Shown here piece by piece: positions 28,697 through 38,757 of a stretch of DNA of 64,000 nt (within the stretch, counting starts at the first letter, position 1; every line of letters starts with the position of its first letter). Position numbers and translations under genes: made by a program. The stretch is from positions 1 through 64,000 of the forward strand of contig NZ_AP025170.1 of assembly GCF_003402535.2 (NCBI RefSeq). Reading direction: 5' to 3'. Origin of the DNA: Cupriavidus sp. P-10 (lineage in GTDB: Bacteria > Pseudomonadota > Gammaproteobacteria > Burkholderiales > Burkholderiaceae). The notes under the pieces are model-generated. The model did no database searches. It was not told the origin of the DNA and worked only from the letters and a program-made list of their open reading frames with translations.

Positions 28697-29021
28697 CCTG
28701 TCGCCCCGGGGGCAAGCCGAGGGAGGCGGCGCAGGGACGGCGTCGATGGGGTCCTATTCTGGCGCCCTGTAGCGGATGTTCGGTACGGTGGCGCACGGAA
28801 GCGGCAGGGGTGTCCGGGCACAGGGCTGTGCGCGCGGCTGGCGATGGCTTCCTGGCGCGGCTTGATCATTGGATCGAAAGCCCGCTGGCGGTTGATCTTT
28901 TCATGAAGCCGACCGCTCCGGATGCGGCGGCGCACGGCCCGCGCTCCGCAGGCTGTGTCTGCTTGCGTCCGCATCCGGACGCTCCACGCGTTTCCCGCTG
29001 CACCTGGCCCACTGTCCGGCG
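28697..29021. promoter_or_regulatory. Region between tandem paralogues with conserved upstream element
   Basis: About 325 bases without a gene. The part from 28750 to 28797, upstream of paralogue A, closely resembles 30280-30327 upstream of paralogue B. Both contain TCCTATTCT, then CGGATG, then TTCGGT or CTCGGT, then GGCGCAC or AGCGCAC. This conserved block is the likely promoter or regulator site of both genes. The remainder shows nothing clear. Confidence 0.5.
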
Positions 29022-30233
29022 TTACGCCAGGATCCAGAACAGCACGATGCTGTTCACGGCGATCAGTCCGGCCGATACCAGCACGATCCGCGCCGCGGTC
29101 CGCGTCCGCTGGCGCCGGCGCGCGGCATCAGGCAGCCATGGAACCTGCCGCCGGCGGCACCAACGGACCATGCAGGCGCCGCACAGACTCAACCACGCCA
29201 GCGCGCCAAGTGGTTCCCATCTGCCTGGCAAGGATCCATCCACGGGGTAGGCGGGAGTCCATAGCGTGGCGGGGCCGGGGGACGGCTGACTGATCGCCGG
29301 CGCGGTGATGGGGCGCTCCGGGGTTTCGCTCTTGGTCACGGCCTGGGGCCTGGACTGTGGCGTGGGCAGGGGGGCGGAATCCAGGAGCGGCCGGTCAATC
29401 GTGGCCGGAGCAATCGGACTCTCGTTGATTTTCCTGTCGGCCGAGGGGTCAGGCGAAAGCTGCGGCGCAGGCGGCGGGACGGTATCCGGAAACGGCTGGC
29501 TTTTCGCGACAAGGTTGACGGGTTGTGGTGGGCTTCCTGACGGCACCACGGCCCCAGGCGACGGCTGCGGCGTAGCGGGAGAAGCAAGCTGCGTCGGGGC
29601 TGTCTGCGTTTCCGGCTGCTTCTTCTCCTGCTGCGTCTCCTGCTGCTTCGCCTGCTGTTTCTCCTGCTGCGTCGCCTGCTTCTTCTCCTGCTGCGTCTCC
29701 TGCCGCCTCTCCTGCTGAGTTTCCCGCGGCACCGGCTTCACCACAGGCGGCGGGGGACGGACCTCAGCCCTCGGCCCGGCAGCCTCCGGCTTGCTCTTCC
29801 TGGCATTGCGCGCGGCTTGGGCGGGCATCGCCGGCGGCGCCTGGGCAGCGGGGGGAACCGGTTTCTGGCTCCTGTAGTCGCGCCAATTGGCAAAGGCCCT
29901 GTCCAGGCACGGCACCGACGTGCAGGCATCCCGGTGCCTTCGCCATGCGGCGATATCGTCCGGCCCGATCTCCCCGGTGCGCAAGAGCTGCAACTGCTCT
30001 GCGTAGACGCGTTCATACGCACCGCGGAGCATCGTGTAGTCGCAGATCAGGGCGGCGCCACTGGGCGGCTTGTCCGCATGCCTGCAGGTATTTCCCGCGA
30101 CCGGCTGGCCGTCGCAGCGGGCGGCCTGCGAACCCAGCCCATGATGGCAGGCAATATCCGACGCCTGCGCAACAGTGGTGAGCAGAAGGCTGGATGCGAT
30201 GCAGGCGGCCAGTCGGCCAGTAAGCCTTGCCAT
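29022..30233 (-). CDS. Secreted or membrane-anchored LprI-like protein, paralogue B
   Basis: 403 aa. Signal peptide MARLTGRLAACIASSLLLTTVAQAS, then the Cys-rich LprI-like domain (GAALICDYTMLRGAYERVYAEQLQLLR, DIAAWRRHRDACTSVPCLDRAFANWRDYR). The linker is much longer than in paralogue A: it has tandem units of the type ETQQEKKQ/TQQEKQQ at about 175-205, then a Pro-rich part. Two C-terminal hydrophobic segments (GALAWLSLCGACMV; IVLVSAGLIAVNSIVLFWIL) match those of A. The repeats look prone to slippage, so length may vary between strains. Function is unknown. The duplication is direct, 325 bases apart. Confidence 0.65.
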   Translation of the reverse strand: MARLTGRLAACIASSLLLTTVAQASDIACHHGLGSQAARCDGQPVAGNTCRHADKPPSGAALICDYTMLRGAYERVYAEQLQLLRTGEIGPDDIAAWRRHRDACTSVPCLDRAFANWRDYRSQKPVPPAAQAPPAMPAQAARNARKSKPEAAGPRAEVRPPPPVVKPVPRETQQERRQETQQEKKQATQQEKQQAKQQETQQEKKQPETQTAPTQLASPATPQPSPGAVVPSGSPPQPVNLVAKSQPFPDTVPPPAPQLSPDPSADRKINESPIAPATIDRPLLDSAPLPTPQSRPQAVTKSETPERPITAPAISQPSPGPATLWTPAYPVDGSLPGRWEPLGALAWLSLCGACMVRWCRRRQVPWLPDAARRRQRTRTAARIVLVSAGLIAVNSIVLFWILA

Positions 30234-30378
30234 GCAGTTGCCCCGCGGTAGCGGAATGCGGTGCGCGATGGCGCCGAAGGGTTCCTATTCTCGGCCTGCA
30301 CAACGGATGCTCGGTGCGGTAGCGCACTTAACTTAGGCTTCCTGGCGATGGAATGCGGCAGGCCCCGTAATTACGGCG

Positions 30379-31269
30379 TCAGCCATGACCACCTGTCTCC
30401 CCTGTCTCCGAGCCAGTGGGCGCCCGCGCGGCAATCATCCAGCAGGCAGCGGTGAAGTGCACGGTCTGGCCACGCATATAGGGCCTGAAGGCGTTGCCGA
30501 CGGCTTCGACAACCTGGCCACGCGTGCCTGCGTCTGCGTCCCGCAGCGCCAGGCCGACGGGGCCCAGGCTCGTGAAATAGTCTTCCAGCGCGTGCGCCGG
30601 CAGCGCGCATGCCACGTCGATCGGCGTGATGTCGATGGCGGTCCAGCCGCTGTCCTCGAGAATGGACCGCACCAGCTGACGATCGCCGAACGCGAACTGC
30701 CCAGGGCCACCCGGCTGGCGGGGTGGCAGGTTCCGCAACAACGGCGCAGCGGCGCGCTCTGCAGTGGTCATGAACGGGTTTTCCGCCGCACCGCGCCATG
30801 CGATGCAACGCAACGCGGCGCCCGCCTTCGCGGCAATCCGCAGGTTGGCAAAGGCGGCGACCGGGTCGGTGAAGAACATCACGCCGAGGCGCGACACGAT
30901 TGCGTCGAAGGTGCCAGGCGCGAAGACATGGGTTTGCGCATCCGCCTGGACAAAGGTGGCCGGCACGCCTTCCCGTTGCGCGCGCGCCCGTGCCACGTCC
31001 ACCAGCGGGCCGGAGATGTCGATGCCGGTGCATTGCCCGCGCGCGCCGATGCTCCGCGCCAGCGCCAGCGTCGTCGCGCCCGCACCGCATCCGACGTCAA
31101 GCACATGCCGCGCCGCGCCGGCATCGACCGCGCCGACGAGCAGCGCTTCCAGCGGCTGTAACAGTTGGTCGAGCAGCGCCTGCTGCGCTACCCATGCCTG
31201 GCCGGACGGGCCGTTCCACAGCGCGGCCTGTTCGCCGGCACCATTGCTCGTTGACTGCTTGTCACCCAT
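30379..31269 (-). CDS. Class I SAM-dependent methyltransferase
   Basis: 296 aa from MGDKQSTSNGAGEQAALWNGPSGQAWV, with GGGAGGAC 8 bases upstream. The Rossmann motif I is VLDVGCGAGATTLALARSI, then GIDISGPLVDVARARA (motif Post I), then FDAIVSRLGVMFFTDPVAAFANLRIAAKAGAALRCIAWR. This is the UbiE/COQ5-like small-molecule methyltransferase type with a C-terminal YTSLGPVGLALRD-like region. The substrate is unknown. The gene is divergent from a MerR regulator whose palindromic site lies between them, so that regulator probably controls it. Confidence 0.83.
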   Translation of the reverse strand: MGDKQSTSNGAGEQAALWNGPSGQAWVAQQALLDQLLQPLEALLVGAVDAGAARHVLDVGCGAGATTLALARSIGARGQCTGIDISGPLVDVARARAQREGVPATFVQADAQTHVFAPGTFDAIVSRLGVMFFTDPVAAFANLRIAAKAGAALRCIAWRGAAENPFMTTAERAAAPLLRNLPPRQPGGPGQFAFGDRQLVRSILEDSGWTAIDITPIDVACALPAHALEDYFTSLGPVGLALRDADAGTRGQVVEAVGNAFRPYMRGQTVHFTAACWMIAARAPTGSETGETGGHG

Positions 31270-31321
31270 GGTTGTGTCCTCCCGCACGCCATCATGGCGT
31301 CGAAGCTACACTGTGCCAGTT

Positions 31322-31342
31322 CAAGTCAACTTGAGGTCAAGC
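31322..31342. promoter_or_regulatory. Overlapping palindromes, likely MerR operator
   Basis: TCAAGT-CA-ACTTGA (31322-31335) and CTTGA-GG-TCAAG (31331-31342) overlap directly in front of the MerR-type gene's start codon and in the divergent promoter region. MerR regulators bind inverted repeats between -35 and -10 boxes, so this fits autoregulation and control of the methyltransferase gene. Confidence 0.6.
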
Positions 31343-31343
31343 G

Positions 31344-31775
31344 GTGAAAAGCCTGGATATCGCCGAAGTGGCGCAGCAGGCGGGCGTGCCTGCGTCGACG
31401 CTGCGTTTCTATGAGGAAAAGGGCCTGATCGCTCCCATCGGCCGGCGCGGGATGCGGCGGGTGTACGACGCCGGTGTGCTGGAACGGCTGGCGCTGATCG
31501 CGCTGGGGCGGGCGGCAGGATTCTCGCTGGACGACATCGCCCGGATGTTCTCGCCGGAAGGCGGGCCACGGATCGACCGGAAGCTGCTCGCGGCCAGGGC
31601 CGATGAACTGGACCGCACGATCCGCAAGCTGACGGCAATGCGGGATGGCTTGCGGCACGCGGCCGTGTGCCCGGCGCCGAGCCATATGGAATGCCCGACG
31701 TTCCGGCGGATTCTGGGCGCGGCGGCAGCCGGGGCGATCGGAGGCAGGAAAAAGGCAGGCGTTGCCGCGAGGTGA
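31344..31775 (+). CDS. MerR family transcriptional regulator
   Basis: 143 aa from a GTG start. The N-terminal winged helix is DIAEVAQQAGVPASTLRFYEEKGLI, then RGMRRVYDAGVLERLALIALGRAAGFSLDDIARMF, then a coiled coil (KLLAARADELDRTIRKLTAMRDGLRHAAVC). The tail CPAPSHMECPTFRRILG has Cys residues that could bind metal or sense redox state. The gene is divergent from the methyltransferase gene and has overlapping palindromes at its start. Confidence 0.88.
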   Translation: MKSLDIAEVAQQAGVPASTLRFYEEKGLIAPIGRRGMRRVYDAGVLERLALIALGRAAGFSLDDIARMFSPEGGPRIDRKLLAARADELDRTIRKLTAMRDGLRHAAVCPAPSHMECPTFRRILGAAAAGAIGGRKKAGVAAR

Positions 31776-31797
31776 AGGCATCGCCGTGGAACGCGCC

Positions 31798-31840
31798 GGC
31801 CCTCTTCCCCGGCGCCTCTTTCGCCGCGGGAGAGGGGAGA
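31798..31840. repeat. Imperfect REP-like inverted repeat
   Basis: CCTCTTTCGC and GCGGGAGAGG pair imperfectly within 31812-31837, preceded by GGCCCTCTTCCCCGGCGCC. It resembles elements at 39902-39941 and 44827-44852 and lies between the convergent MerR and jetD genes, where it may also stop transcription. Confidence 0.55.
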
Positions 31841-31853
31841 AGACCAGCGGTGC

Positions 31854-33047
31854 TTAATCGTGCGCGATGTTTCCGATTGCGGCGCGAACCCAATCGAACC
31901 CGACGCGCTCCTGCTCAAGCCTCAGGTTCTTGCGGATGCGGTTATCCCGCAGGTCATCGTAGAGTGCCTGTTCATCGGCGTTCAGCCGGGGCAGATTCCG
32001 CAGCATCTGGCAGTCCTCCACGCCCCATTGCCCCTCGAATGCCATCAACGTTTCGCGGTCCATCAGGATCGATTCGGCATGCTCAAGCACGCCGCGCAGC
32101 TGGCTCAGGATGGCAAAGCCGTGGGTGTCGATGTCGCCCCAGTAGTAAATCCGGCAATCCGACAGCCAGCACGCGCCCGCGAGCAGGCTGAAGCCATAGC
32201 CCGCGCCAAAGATCACCAGGCCTTCGGGCACTTCCGGGAAGGCCAGGAAGTTGGTCTCGTTTTCCGTGATGAACACGCGCGAGACACCCGGTGCCAGCGC
32301 CGCAAAGCTGTCGGTATCCAGCGTGACATCGTGCGTCGGCGCATTGCCTGGCAGCGTGCGGTTGTTGCGGTCGAGGAAGCGGAAGCGAATGCGCATCGGC
32401 TTGTCGAGAAACCCATAGCGCGTGGAAAACTGGTGGACGCCGGAGTGCTGCGCGGCGATGGCGTCAGGCCGCAGCGCCAGGTCCAGCAGCTCGGCCAGCA
32501 CGCCGCGATGGGCCTCAACGAACTTGGTATGCACGCCTGGGAGATCGACCTGGCGCAGGTATACGCCAGGCCTCGGGTGCCGCTGCAGCCATCCGACGAT
32601 GGCAAGGAGCCTGTCCCAGGCGTCGTGGAATTCCAGCGCGCGCAAGGGCCGCTGCGTCAGCCAAGGTAGCAGCAACGGCTGCGTAGCGCGCGTTGCTGCA
32701 ACCATGGCGGCGAAGCGCTCGACCTCGCGGCGTTTGCCCAACAGTGCGACGGCATCGTTCAGCGTGTCGATCCACGCCGCGCATGGCATGGAATTGGCGC
32801 CAAACGTTCGATGGCGGAATTCGCGCATTTCCAGCCGGAAATACGCCATTTGCCGCAGCTCGCCAATCCAGGCGCGCGCTGCCTCGAAGCGCTCCGTCAG
32901 TTCACCCGAGGATGGTGCGCGCAACGTCAGCCGCCTCGGAAACAGCACTTCCTCCGGAACCGAGCTGACCATTGCGCGCAGGATGTCGCCCTTGTCCCAG
33001 AGCCTCTGCACCTGGGCACGCAAGTCGGCGGGGAGGCTCCAGTTCAT
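31854..33047 (-). CDS. jetD: Wadjet subunit JetD (DUF3322/DUF2220, TOPRIM-like nuclease)
   Basis: 397 aa from [21 protein letters not shown]. The ATG overlaps the JetC stop codon as ATGA. The N-terminal part is DUF3322-like. The C-terminal DUF2220/TOPRIM part has [17 protein letters not shown] with the catalytic Glu, [10 protein letters not shown], and [17 protein letters not shown] with the DxD metal site. In Wadjet systems JetD cuts circular plasmid DNA after the JetABC condensin-like motor has extruded it. The length and motifs are those of a complete protein. Confidence 0.93.
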   Translation of the reverse strand: MNWSLPADLRAQVQRLWDKGDILRAMVSSVPEEVLFPRRLTLRAPSSGELTERFEAARAWIGELRQMAYFRLEMREFRHRTFGANSMPCAAWIDTLNDAVALLGKRREVERFAAMVAATRATQPLLLPWLTQRPLRALEFHDAWDRLLAIVGWLQRHPRPGVYLRQVDLPGVHTKFVEAHRGVLAELLDLALRPDAIAAQHSGVHQFSTRYGFLDKPMRIRFRFLDRNNRTLPGNAPTHDVTLDTDSFAALAPGVSRVFITENETNFLAFPEVPEGLVIFGAGYGFSLLAGACWLSDCRIYYWGDIDTHGFAILSQLRGVLEHAESILMDRETLMAFEGQWGVEDCQMLRNLPRLNADEQALYDDLRDNRIRKNLRLEQERVGFDWVRAAIGNIAHD

Positions 33048-36000
33048 GCGGTCATCCTGGCTTTTTCGGCGCGGTACTCGTCGATCGTCAGGTTGCGCAC
33101 CTTGGAGGCACGCCCTTCGTCGTTCTGCACGAATGCGACGCTGGACACGTACGGCTCGATGATGTGGATCTTCTGCAGCGGCGTCACGATCAGCAGTTGC
33201 AGGTTGAGCTTGGCGAACAGCCGCAGGCCGTATTGCGCCGACTCGTCCGAGCCGCGCCCGAAGGCTTCGTCGATGACGACAAAGCGGAACGAGCGCGAAC
33301 GCACCGCGCCCCATTCCAGCCCGAACTGGTAGGCCAGGCTCGCGGCGAGGATGGTGTAGGCGAGCTTTTCCTTCTGGCCGCCTGACTTGCCGCCGGAGTC
33401 AGAGTAGTGCTCATGCTCGGCATTGTCTTCACGCCAGCGTTCGCTTGCGCCGAAGACGAACCAGTTGCGCACGTCGGTCACCTTGACGGTCCAGCGCCGG
33501 TCCTGGTCAGTCAGGCCGGTGCGGCCGCGGAAGCGTTCGATGATGTGCTTGACCTGCAGGAACTTGGCTTCGGAGTACTGGCTGTCCTCGGAGCCGGTCA
33601 GCGCACCTTCGGTGCAGGCGCGCAGCTCGGACTGGAAGTCGCGGATCTCGGCATCGGGCGTAACCTGCGCCTCCAGCCGGATGTAGCGCCCGGTGTTGTA
33701 GTCGATCTGCGTCAGCGATTCGTTGATGCGCTCCACGCGCTCGCGGATGGTCTGCTGTTCCTTGCCGAGCTGCGCGTTGAAGTTGGCGATCTCGTTGATG
33801 GTGTTGACGTTCAGCAGTTCCTTGAAGCGGGCCTCGAAACGGGGCAGATCGTCCGTGCGCAGCTTATCGAGCATGCTGCGGTATTCAAAGCCGGCCGAGA
33901 CACTGGCATCGACCTCGCTGGTTTCCAGCTTGAACGCTTCCTTATATGCTGACATCGCCTTGACGATGCTCTCGCTGAGCCGCACCAGCCGCTTCGCCTC
34001 GGCGTCGAGGCGCTCCTGTAGTGCCGTCCGCATGTCCCGTTCGCGGCCGTCGCAGGACTCGACCGTCAGGCTGTGTTCGCCGAGTATCTCGGCACGCAGC
34101 GCATCGATGGATGGCGTCGGGACCATGTCTGCAAAGTCGGCAGACGCGTCCAGGGTTGCCTGCGTTTCGGCACGCAGCGCCAGCGCGTCGGTCCTGCGGC
34201 CCTCGGCTTTCGAACGCTTGTCTCGGTGGTCTTCCAACTGCTGCTCGGTCTCCTGCAATGCAGCCCCGAGCTCGTCAAGGCGGATCGTCAGCTGCCGCAG
34301 CACATCCGACGCTGATTCCAGCTGGCGTTTTTCTTCGGCCAGCCGGGCGGCCTCCCGCGCCGGCGCCTGCCAGTCGAGCTCCTCGAAGTCGGCAAAGATA
34401 TCCAGCTGGGACAACGCCGTGACCTGCCTCCGCAGCACGTCTCGCTCGTTCATCAGCTTGCCCATCAGCGCCCCCAGCTCCGCAAGCCGGTTTTGCAGCG
34501 TGCGAGCCTCGCTTTCCAGCGCGGCGATCTTGGCGGCGTTGCTCCAGCCCAGCACATATCGGCTGCGATCGTCCAGGCGGTGGCGGTCGTCCTTCTCATG
34601 GCGCTCGCCGGGCATCTTGACCTGACCGGCGCGCGTGACGGCACGCGTTTCGCGGCGAAACTGTTCATGCGTGGCACAGCACGCGACGTCAAAACGCGCG
34701 GCCACCTCGCGTTCCAGCCAGCCGTACAACGGGGAATCGGGCTTGATGGCGAGTTTGCGCGCGAGCGAATCACGGTGCAGCGCCGCGACGTCCGTCCTGG
34801 CGCCTTCGCGAACGCGGAAATAGACCAGCCGGCCTTTCAGGTGGGTGCGGTCCACCCAGGCCGATACCTCCGGATACAACACATCTGGCACCAGCAGCGA
34901 CAGGCCGAAGTTGTGCAGCAGGCGCTCCGCCGCACCTTCCCAGTCACGCTCATCGTCCCGTACTTGCAGCAGTTCGCCGGCAAAGGGCATATCGTCTTCG
35001 GAGAGAGACAGGGCTTCGCCCAGGGCGTTGCGCATGGCGATCTGGGCAGCCGGGATATTGCTGCGGCGCGACTTCAGGCTGCGGATTTCCCCGTCCAGCG
35101 CGTCGTGGTCGGCCTTGCCCTGGCGCAGCGTGACGCCGTGCTCGGTAAGATCGTTTTCCAGTGCGGCTTCGCGGGATTTCGCCGTCTCGGCCAGTGCTGC
35201 AAGGCGCGCTCTTAAAGCCAGGAAGGCGGACGCTTCCTCCGGGGGCGCCTCGCCGACCGCGCGGACCAGCTCGCCATAACGTTCTGACTTTTGCTGCCGC
35301 CTGGAGCTTTCGTCGGTCTGCAAGCGGATTTCCTCGGCCAGCCTGCCGATGCGGTCGCCTCCGTTCTCGGCGATATGACGACGTAGTTCGGCTTCGTCGC
35401 GGCGCTGGCTTTCGTACCGCTCCTGCAGTCTGCGCACCTGGTTGTCCTGCCGCTCAAACTCCTCGGTGAGGCCGGAAATGCGCTTGTCCAGCAGGCCCAA
35501 CTTGAGCTGCGCGAAATAGGGGCGCAGCGCCTCGCGGCAGGCACGCAGCTGCTCGGATGCAGCGGCCACTTCGGCATGGCGCTCACAATCGGCGACCAGC
35601 GGCGTCAGCATTGCCTCCTGGCGCTTGGCCTTGAGGACTGCTTCATGGGCGCGATCCAGGTCATCGAAGTGCCCCAGCAAGGCCTCGATGCGCGGTGCCA
35701 CATCGAACGGCTCCAGCATGTGGCTGCGCACGAAGTCGGTCAGGTTGCCGACCGATTTCATCGACACGGTCTGGTGGAAGAGTTCGAGCGCCTGCTCGTT
35801 ATCGATGCCGAAGCGGCGCCGGAACCAGGCGCCATAAGGATTGAATGCGTCAAACAGCTCCACCTTCAATGCGCGCAGCTTCTTGCGCAGCGCGGCGATG
35901 TCCATCCCGAAGTGGGCGAAGTCCTGTGCGATCGAGAGGTCTTGCTCCGCGCCGACATAGAAGCGGGCGGGCTGCCCGTGGACGTCCTTCATCCAGAACA

Positions 36001-36418
36001 CTTGCGCCAGCGTCACGGTCTGGTCGTAGCCGGCGTTGTGGAAGACGCCCAGGATAACGGAGTAGTTGTTCTGGTCGCGCAGCGCCACGGGACGCGTCGT
36101 GCCGGTGACCTCGTTGCGCTCGGATTTGTAGTGGCCGAGAACGTAGCTGCGCAGGGTGCGTTCGCGGTTTTCGGCACCCGCCGCCTTGTTGTAGGCGATG
36201 CGCTGGGCAGGTACAAGCAGCGTGGTCACGGCGTCAACCAGCGTCGACTTGCCTGAGCCGATGTCGCCGGTCAGCAACCCGTTCCGGCCTTCGGGATGGA
36301 TCACCCAGACACGCTTGTCGAAGGTGCCCCAGTTAAAAACTTCGAGCCGGGACAGGCGAAAGCCCGACAGCGTGTCGTCGCCGGTGAAATCCAGGCCGAG
36401 ATTTTGGGGTTCATGCAT
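33044..36418 (-). CDS. jetC: Wadjet subunit JetC (SMC/MukB-like ATPase)
   Basis: 1124 aa. Walker [10 protein letters not shown] lies at 51-59, followed by long coiled-coil regions (about 290-480 and 630-880) around a hinge-like middle. The ABC signature region [24 protein letters not shown] and Walker [26 protein letters not shown] lie near the C-terminus. JetC is the loop-extruding motor of the Wadjet complex and assembles with JetA (kleisin) and JetB (KITE). It overlaps jetB by 8 bases and jetD by 4, so the subunits are made together. Confidence 0.95.
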   Translation of the reverse strand: MHEPQNLGLDFTGDDTLSGFRLSRLEVFNWGTFDKRVWVIHPEGRNGLLTGDIGSGKSTLVDAVTTLLVPAQRIAYNKAAGAENRERTLRSYVLGHYKSERNEVTGTTRPVALRDQNNYSVILGVFHNAGYDQTVTLAQVFWMKDVHGQPARFYVGAEQDLSIAQDFAHFGMDIAALRKKLRALKVELFDAFNPYGAWFRRRFGIDNEQALELFHQTVSMKSVGNLTDFVRSHMLEPFDVAPRIEALLGHFDDLDRAHEAVLKAKRQEAMLTPLVADCERHAEVAAASEQLRACREALRPYFAQLKLGLLDKRISGLTEEFERQDNQVRRLQERYESQRRDEAELRRHIAENGGDRIGRLAEEIRLQTDESSRRQQKSERYGELVRAVGEAPPEEASAFLALRARLAALAETAKSREAALENDLTEHGVTLRQGKADHDALDGEIRSLKSRRSNIPAAQIAMRNALGEALSLSEDDMPFAGELLQVRDDERDWEGAAERLLHNFGLSLLVPDVLYPEVSAWVDRTHLKGRLVYFRVREGARTDVAALHRDSLARKLAIKPDSPLYGWLEREVAARFDVACCATHEQFRRETRAVTRAGQVKMPGERHEKDDRHRLDDRSRYVLGWSNAAKIAALESEARTLQNRLAELGALMGKLMNERDVLRRQVTALSQLDIFADFEELDWQAPAREAARLAEEKRQLESASDVLRQLTIRLDELGAALQETEQQLEDHRDKRSKAEGRRTDALALRAETQATLDASADFADMVPTPSIDALRAEILGEHSLTVESCDGRERDMRTALQERLDAEAKRLVRLSESIVKAMSAYKEAFKLETSEVDASVSAGFEYRSMLDKLRTDDLPRFEARFKELLNVNTINEIANFNAQLGKEQQTIRERVERINESLTQIDYNTGRYIRLEAQVTPDAEIRDFQSELRACTEGALTGSEDSQYSEAKFLQVKHIIERFRGRTGLTDQDRRWTVKVTDVRNWFVFGASERWREDNAEHEHYSDSGGKSGGQKEKLAYTILAASLAYQFGLEWGAVRSRSFRFVVIDEAFGRGSDESAQYGLRLFAKLNLQLLIVTPLQKIHIIEPYVSSVAFVQNDEGRASKVRNLTIDEYRAEKARMTA

Positions 36419-37103
36419 CGGCTCGCCCCCCGTTCAGTACGGACGTGGGGACCCCTTGGCCGCTCAACTGGATTTGGTAGGCCGCCAGCCGGGCATCGAA
36501 CTCGGACAGCCATTGAGCATCGACAAAGGCCTTCAGGATGCGTCGGACTTCGAAGCCGGCCTCGCCGCCGGCGCGGGCATTGCCGTCCGCCTTCAGCCGC
36601 CTCAAAAAACCCAACTCCACGATCTTGTTCACATGCAGTTCGATCTGGTCGATCAACTTGGCTTCATTGGTGCCGCCGGGCAGGAACACCCGCAGCAGTT
36701 CAGCGATTTCATCGAGCGTCAGTACCAGCCGCGTGTCGCCGCCGGTGGCGTCGAACTCAGCCAGCTTCTTGCGCAGCAGCGCCAGCGTCAGGCTGACCGG
36801 GAACGACAGCTGGCGCCGCGCGATCAGGCGTGGCGGACGCTGCGCGCCGTCGTCCTCGATGTCCGGCTGCGAGCGCAGGAACGCATAGCCTTCCGCCTCC
36901 TCCAGTACCAGTTCGAGGCCCAGCACCGCGACATAGTCGCGCACGGTGGGTTGCAGGTTCAGCAGCGCATGCCAGAGGGCGGCATCGCCTTCGCGGTAGA
37001 GCACGCCTTTCAGCAACGGCACGACCAGCGCCGACAGGGCGAGGTTGGCCGGCACGCCCGCGGCGGGCGCCGCCACGTCAATGGGATCCAGGTCTTGCAT
37101 CAT
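36411..37103 (-). CDS. jetB: Wadjet subunit JetB (DUF4194, KITE-like)
   Basis: 230 aa. DUF4194 features include [53 protein letters not shown] and [20 protein letters not shown], with [17 protein letters not shown] and a winged-helix-like tail. JetB is the MukE-like partner that dimerises and binds JetA and JetC. It lies 2 bases after jetA and its end overlaps jetC by 8 bases. Confidence 0.92.
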   Translation of the reverse strand: MMQDLDPIDVAAPAAGVPANLALSALVVPLLKGVLYREGDAALWHALLNLQPTVRDYVAVLGLELVLEEAEGYAFLRSQPDIEDDGAQRPPRLIARRQLSFPVSLTLALLRKKLAEFDATGGDTRLVLTLDEIAELLRVFLPGGTNEAKLIDQIELHVNKIVELGFLRRLKADGNARAGGEAGFEVRRILKAFVDAQWLSEFDARLAAYQIQLSGQGVPTSVLNGGRADA

Positions 37104-37105
37104 GC

Positions 37106-38629
37106 TTATCGCATAAAAATGACCCGGGGCAGCCGGGCCTGTCTTACCAGTGTGCCGGCATCCTGTGTCTGCATCGTCCAGCTGACGGCATCGATCTCGG
37201 ATTCGTCAATCACGGAACGGAAGGAATCGCCGGACAGCTGCAGGTAGGCGACCAGCTCGGCCAGGCCATGCTGCAGGGGCCGCAAGTTGCACAGTTCCTG
37301 CAGCGTGACCTGTGTGCGGCTTTGCAGTGCATGGCGGACGTGCGCCGCCAGTTCCGCCTTGTCGATGACGACCTGCGAGAACAAGGCGTCGGCGGCGACG
37401 TCGGCGTCGCCGGCTTCGATATCGGTGTCGGCGATGCGGGCCTTGAGGGCCGGCACGAACAAGGGGCGTTCCATCGGCAGTTCGATGTCGGCGGCGGTGT
37501 CGTCCACGGCCATCATAAGGTCTGGCGGCGGCGCGTCTCGCACGGCCAGCGCCCGGGCCTCGATGCCGCGCAGGAGGTCCATGATACGGCGGTTCTCCAG
37601 CCAGGCCTTGTCGTCGAGGAAGCGCCGCAGCTGTTGCGAGAGCTGGGCCACAGTGCGCTGGGTATGCTCGCCGGCTTCCAGCCAGTCGTAATGCACGCGG
37701 CGCAGTCGCGTGTCAGGATTCAGTTCCGAAACCGTTGGCAGTGCCAGCACATGCTCGAGCAGGGACGAAAGCTCTTCCTGGCGGCGGCTGCTCATCACGA
37801 AATCCCAGAATGCGCGGAAGCTGCGGCCTTGGTCGGAATCGGCGATGGTATCGCGCTCGCCCATGATCTCTTCCAGCAGTGCGCCCTTGGAGCCTTCCCA
37901 AAGCGCAATGCGCTCTCGCACGCGGCGATCCAGAGAGCGGAAATTGTCTTCCACTTCGCGGAAATCGGTCAGTAGTTCGCGTGCCAGCGCGACGAATTGC
38001 TGGAAGCGGTCTTTCAGCGCGGTGTCGTCAAGCAGCGGCAAGTCGCCGCCGGTGACCCGAGCGATCTCCGCATCCAGCTCGTCGCGGCGCCGGTGCAATT
38101 CCATCAGGCGCGCCTGCGGGTCGGTCTGCGTGCCTTCGTGCATTTGCTTGAGCAGATCGAACAGCGTCAGCAAGCGCGACTCCGTGCCGACGAAGCTGCG
38201 CTCGGCCAGCGTGCCGAGCCACGCGATCGCCTTTTCGGTGGCCGGTGTCAGGTCGAACTGCGGTTCGTCCGACCCCTGCCGGTAAAACTTGCGCAGCCAG
38301 CCCTTCTCGTTGGCCGCCCAGTCGTTCAGGTAATCGAGCGCCGGTTTGGGAAAGGTGTCCTGGCCGAGGCGTTCGCGCAGCGCGAACAATGCATCCTCCA
38401 ATGCTTCGGCGAGGTCGGATTGCCCGATCGAACGGCGGTTGGGTTCGACGAATGCGCGATGGAGGAACGCCGCGACCAGACTGGCGTGGTCAGAACGGAG
38501 CAGGCGCCATGCCGGATGGCTTTGGCGCAAGCGCTCCAGGGTGTCGAAGTCTAGGTTCACGGCAGGAGCCGGGCATGTCCCGGCGGAACAGGCGGAATCG
38601 ATGCTGATTGTAAGGCGTAATTCCACCAT
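37106..38629 (-). CDS. jetA: Wadjet subunit JetA (DUF3375, kleisin-like)
   Basis: 507 aa from the ATG at 38629; a GTG at 38560 (484 aa, VNLDFDTLERLRQSHPAWRLLRSDHASLVAAFL) is equally possible and fits the family's N-terminus better. The DUF3375 features are the N-terminal LRQSHPAWRLLRSDHA, ALDYLNDWAANEKGWLRKFY and FDLTPATEKAIAWLGTLAERSFVGTESRLLTLFDLL, plus a C-terminal winged-helix part. JetA bridges the JetC heads like MukF. It is the first gene of the jetABCD operon and is divergent from the fic gene. Confidence 0.92.
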   Translation of the reverse strand: MVELRLTISIDSACSAGTCPAPAVNLDFDTLERLRQSHPAWRLLRSDHASLVAAFLHRAFVEPNRRSIGQSDLAEALEDALFALRERLGQDTFPKPALDYLNDWAANEKGWLRKFYRQGSDEPQFDLTPATEKAIAWLGTLAERSFVGTESRLLTLFDLLKQMHEGTQTDPQARLMELHRRRDELDAEIARVTGGDLPLLDDTALKDRFQQFVALARELLTDFREVEDNFRSLDRRVRERIALWEGSKGALLEEIMGERDTIADSDQGRSFRAFWDFVMSSRRQEELSSLLEHVLALPTVSELNPDTRLRRVHYDWLEAGEHTQRTVAQLSQQLRRFLDDKAWLENRRIMDLLRGIEARALAVRDAPPPDLMMAVDDTAADIELPMERPLFVPALKARIADTDIEAGDADVAADALFSQVVIDKAELAAHVRHALQSRTQVTLQELCNLRPLQHGLAELVAYLQLSGDSFRSVIDESEIDAVSWTMQTQDAGTLVRQARLPRVIFMR

Positions 38630-38757
38630 GTGATCTCTGATTACCTTCCCAAGGTTGTCCCTGCAATTTCGAAAGCTGCGGTGATCCTTCGTTGTAATCT
38701 CCGCAAAGTACGCGGTGAAAAATTGCCTATACGGAGATTTCGCGACATAATTTCCGC
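38630..38757. promoter_or_regulatory. Divergent jetA/fic control region
   Basis: AATCTCCG (38696-38703) and CGGAGATT (38732-38739) form an inverted repeat; a third CGGAGATT lies at 38765-38772 inside the fic start. TTGCCT (38723-38728) and CATAAT (38746-38751) are 17 bases apart, a fair promoter towards fic. The CGGAGATT copy sits between those boxes, a typical repressor position. The predicted transcription start falls at or next to the fic ATG at 38758. Confidence 0.6.

Noticed and set aside
29600..29730. CRISPR-like short repeats
   Set aside because: They are codon-level repeats encoding QQEK-type units inside the LprI-like gene; no spacers and no cas genes.
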